Shown here: positions 6,252 to 6,888 of the stretch, piece by piece
Layout: each line of letters starts with the position of its first letter
Numbering within the stretch: position 1 is the stretch's first letter
Source: JBEKCP01 sp050014815
GTDB lineage: Bacteria > Planctomycetota > Planctomycetia > Pirellulales > Thermoguttaceae
Direction: 5' to 3'
Length of the DNA stretch: 6,888 bases
Assembly: GCA_050014815.1 (NCBI GenBank)
Contig: JBEKCP010000335.1
Coordinates: 1 to 6,888 of the forward strand
The notes under the pieces: generated by a model
The model's input: the letters and a program-made list of their open reading frames with translations, nothing else
The model's database searches: none
What the model was told of the DNA's origin: nothing
Position numbers and translations under genes: made by a program

Positions 6252-6340
6252 AAAACCCGAAAGACAGGGGAACCCATCGAACGAGTGCATCGGAATCGCT
6301 TCGCTGACTTCTTTCGGGTTTTCGTTCTTTCGGGTTTTCG
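6252..6340. repeat. 16-bp tandem repeat with an inverted partial copy
   Basis: The unit ttctttcgggttttcg occurs twice head to tail at 6309-6324 and 6325-6340. A 13-bp inverted copy, aaaacccgaaaga, lies at 6252-6264. On the minus strand this falls in the probable 5' leader of the squalene-oxidase-repeat gene, where the inverted copy could pair with either tandem unit. Similar 'cgaaaacccgaaaga' strings recur, from memory, in intergenic DNA of planctomycete genomes. The function is unknown. Confidence 0.75.
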
Positions 6341-6372
6341 TGATTCCTTTCCGCACCTCGCCAATTCCGTGT

Positions 6373-6401
6373 AGTCTAGGGCGGCCCCCGCGTAAACACA
6401 A
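6373..6401 (-). promoter_or_regulatory. Candidate sigma70-like promoter for the squalene-oxidase-repeat gene
   Basis: The minus strand has TTGTGT (6401-6396), a 17-base spacer and TAGACT (6378-6373). The -10 matches four of six consensus bases and the -35 matches three. It would give a leader of about 160 bases that includes the tandem repeat. This is only a pattern match in a lineage whose promoters are poorly characterised. Confidence 0.25.
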
Positions 6402-6412
6402 TGCCGGGCCAC

Positions 6413-6441
6413 TTGATTTCGCCGGCCGCCGAGCCAACAAT
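6413..6441 (+). promoter_or_regulatory. Candidate sigma70-like promoter for the Dabb-like gene
   Basis: TTGATT (6413-6418) and AACAAT (6436-6441) are separated by exactly 17 bases, each matching four of six consensus positions. Transcription would begin about 40 bases before the ATG at 6489. It lies back to back with the minus-strand candidate at 6373-6401, as expected for a divergent gene pair. The call rests on the motif alone. Confidence 0.3.
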
Positions 6442-6477
6442 AGGACGCTTTGAGTTCCCTTCAACCTGAACTTCCCT

Positions 6478-6482
6478 GGAGA
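6478..6482 (+). promoter_or_regulatory. Shine-Dalgarno GGAGA for the Dabb-like gene
   Basis: GGAGA at 6478-6482 lies six bases before the first of three consecutive in-frame ATG codons (6489, 6492, 6495). The spacing favours the first ATG, although any of the three would give nearly the same signal peptide. Confidence 0.6.
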
Positions 6483-6488
6483 AACCCG

Positions 6489-6888
6489 ATGATGATGAAC
6501 CTTCTCGCCCACTGGTTCCTGGCAGCCGGCTTCGTCGGCGTCTCGTGCCTGCTCGGCATGGCGGCGGCCGCGGAGGCCGCGGAGCCGATGCTCGCCCATA
6601 ACGTCTTCTTCAGCCTCAACGACAACTCCGACGCGGCGAAGCAGAAGCTCGTGGCGGCCTGCAAGAAATACCTGTCGGGGCACCCGGGCACGGTCTTCTT
6701 CGCCGCGGGCACGCTGGCCCGGGACCTCGATCGGCCGGTCAACGACCGCGACTTCGACGTCGGCCTGCACGTGGTCTTCAAGACCAAGGCCGACCACGAC
6801 CGGTACCAGCAGGCCCCGGCCCACCTGAAGTTCATCGAGGAGAACAAGGCCGGCTGGAAGAAGGTCCGCGTGTTCGATTCATGCGTCG
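6489..6888 (+). CDS. Secreted Dabb-family (stress-responsive alpha/beta barrel) protein, 3'-truncated
   Basis: 133 codons are visible with no stop before the window edge. Residues 1 to about 30 look like a signal peptide: a short N-region (MMMNLLAHW), a hydrophobic core and an AxA-type end (AAAAEA, cut near residue 30). Cys20 lacks a standard lipobox, so a lipoprotein is unlikely. The mature part opens with MLAHNVFFSLND (34-45), the usual first strand of Dabb ferredoxin-like domains. It continues with FFAAGTLARDLDRPVNDRDFDVGLHVVFKTKADHDRYQ (about 70-107) and HLKFIEEN (112-119), the conserved late helix. The visible part nearly completes a Dabb domain (about 95-100 residues), so probably only a short tail is missing. 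Dabb domains form dimeric barrels and occur in proteins of varied function, so no reaction is assigned. The gene diverges from the squalene-oxidase-repeat gene. Confidence 0.85.
   Translation, partial: MMMNLLAHWFLAAGFVGVSCLLGMAAAAEAAEPMLAHNVFFSLNDNSDAAKQKLVAACKKYLSGHPGTVFFAAGTLARDLDRPVNDRDFDVGLHVVFKTKADHDRYQQAPAHLKFIEENKAGWKKVRVFDSCV

Noticed and set aside
6191..6412. 73-codon minus-strand frame in the divergent gap
   Set aside because: Its Lys/Arg/Thr-rich product comes from the tandem repeat and it overlaps the signal peptide region of the real gene.
5038..6453. 471-codon open frame on the + strand opposite the squalene-oxidase-repeat gene
   Set aside because: Its product is low-complexity and resembles no family. 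The minus-strand frame has a signal peptide, a strong Shine-Dalgarno and family motifs; a long antisense frame is expected at this GC content.
6210..6824. 204-codon minus-strand frame opposite the Dabb-like gene
   Set aside because: The plus frame has a Shine-Dalgarno, signal peptide and Dabb motifs; the minus frame has none.

Overview
This GC-rich window (codon third positions are mostly G or C) looks like chromosomal sequence from a planctomycete-type bacterium. Three things suggest this: a secreted squalene-cyclase-like repeat protein with an N-terminal helical module of a kind I associate with Planctomycetota, a secreted Dabb-family protein beside it, and short palindromic or tandem repeats in every intergenic gap. 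The assignment rests on family recall, not a database search. I see no rRNA, tRNA, CRISPR array, transposase or prophage gene.

Left half (1-4740, all on +) is a glycogen/alpha-glucan block. A 5'-truncated glycogen synthase (glgA) is followed by a galT-family nucleotidylyltransferase and then a GH57 4-alpha-glucanotransferase with DUF1925/DUF1926-type C-terminal regions. Together they fit synthesis of glycogen from ADP-glucose, nucleotide-sugar/sugar-phosphate exchange, and rearrangement of alpha-1,4-glucan chains. The galT-like protein has two CxxC pairs and an HTHSQ active site, so it may work on ADP-glucose rather than on galactose. The glgA-galT junction is split by a 77-bp inverted pair of REP-like palindromes, flanked by a duplication of the first codons of galT. 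A second, unrelated REP-like pair supplies the galT stop codon.

Right half: a minus-strand gene (4825-6207) converges on the GH57 gene across an 84-bp gap that holds eight degenerate 7-bp repeats. It encodes a secreted alpha/alpha-barrel protein resembling prenyltransferase/squalene oxidase repeats. It diverges, across a 281-bp gap with a 16-bp tandem repeat and its inverted copy, from a 3'-truncated plus-strand gene for a secreted Dabb-like protein (6489 to window end). Candidate divergent promoters lie between them.

The enzymes are recognisable families. The unusual content is in the repeats: a pentapeptide minisatellite inside GlgA and four different short-repeat families in the four gaps between genes, two of which have altered gene ends. 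I found no clearly new multi-gene system; the strongest candidates are the repeat-insertion event at the galT start and the possible ADP-glucose phosphorylase role of the galT-like gene.
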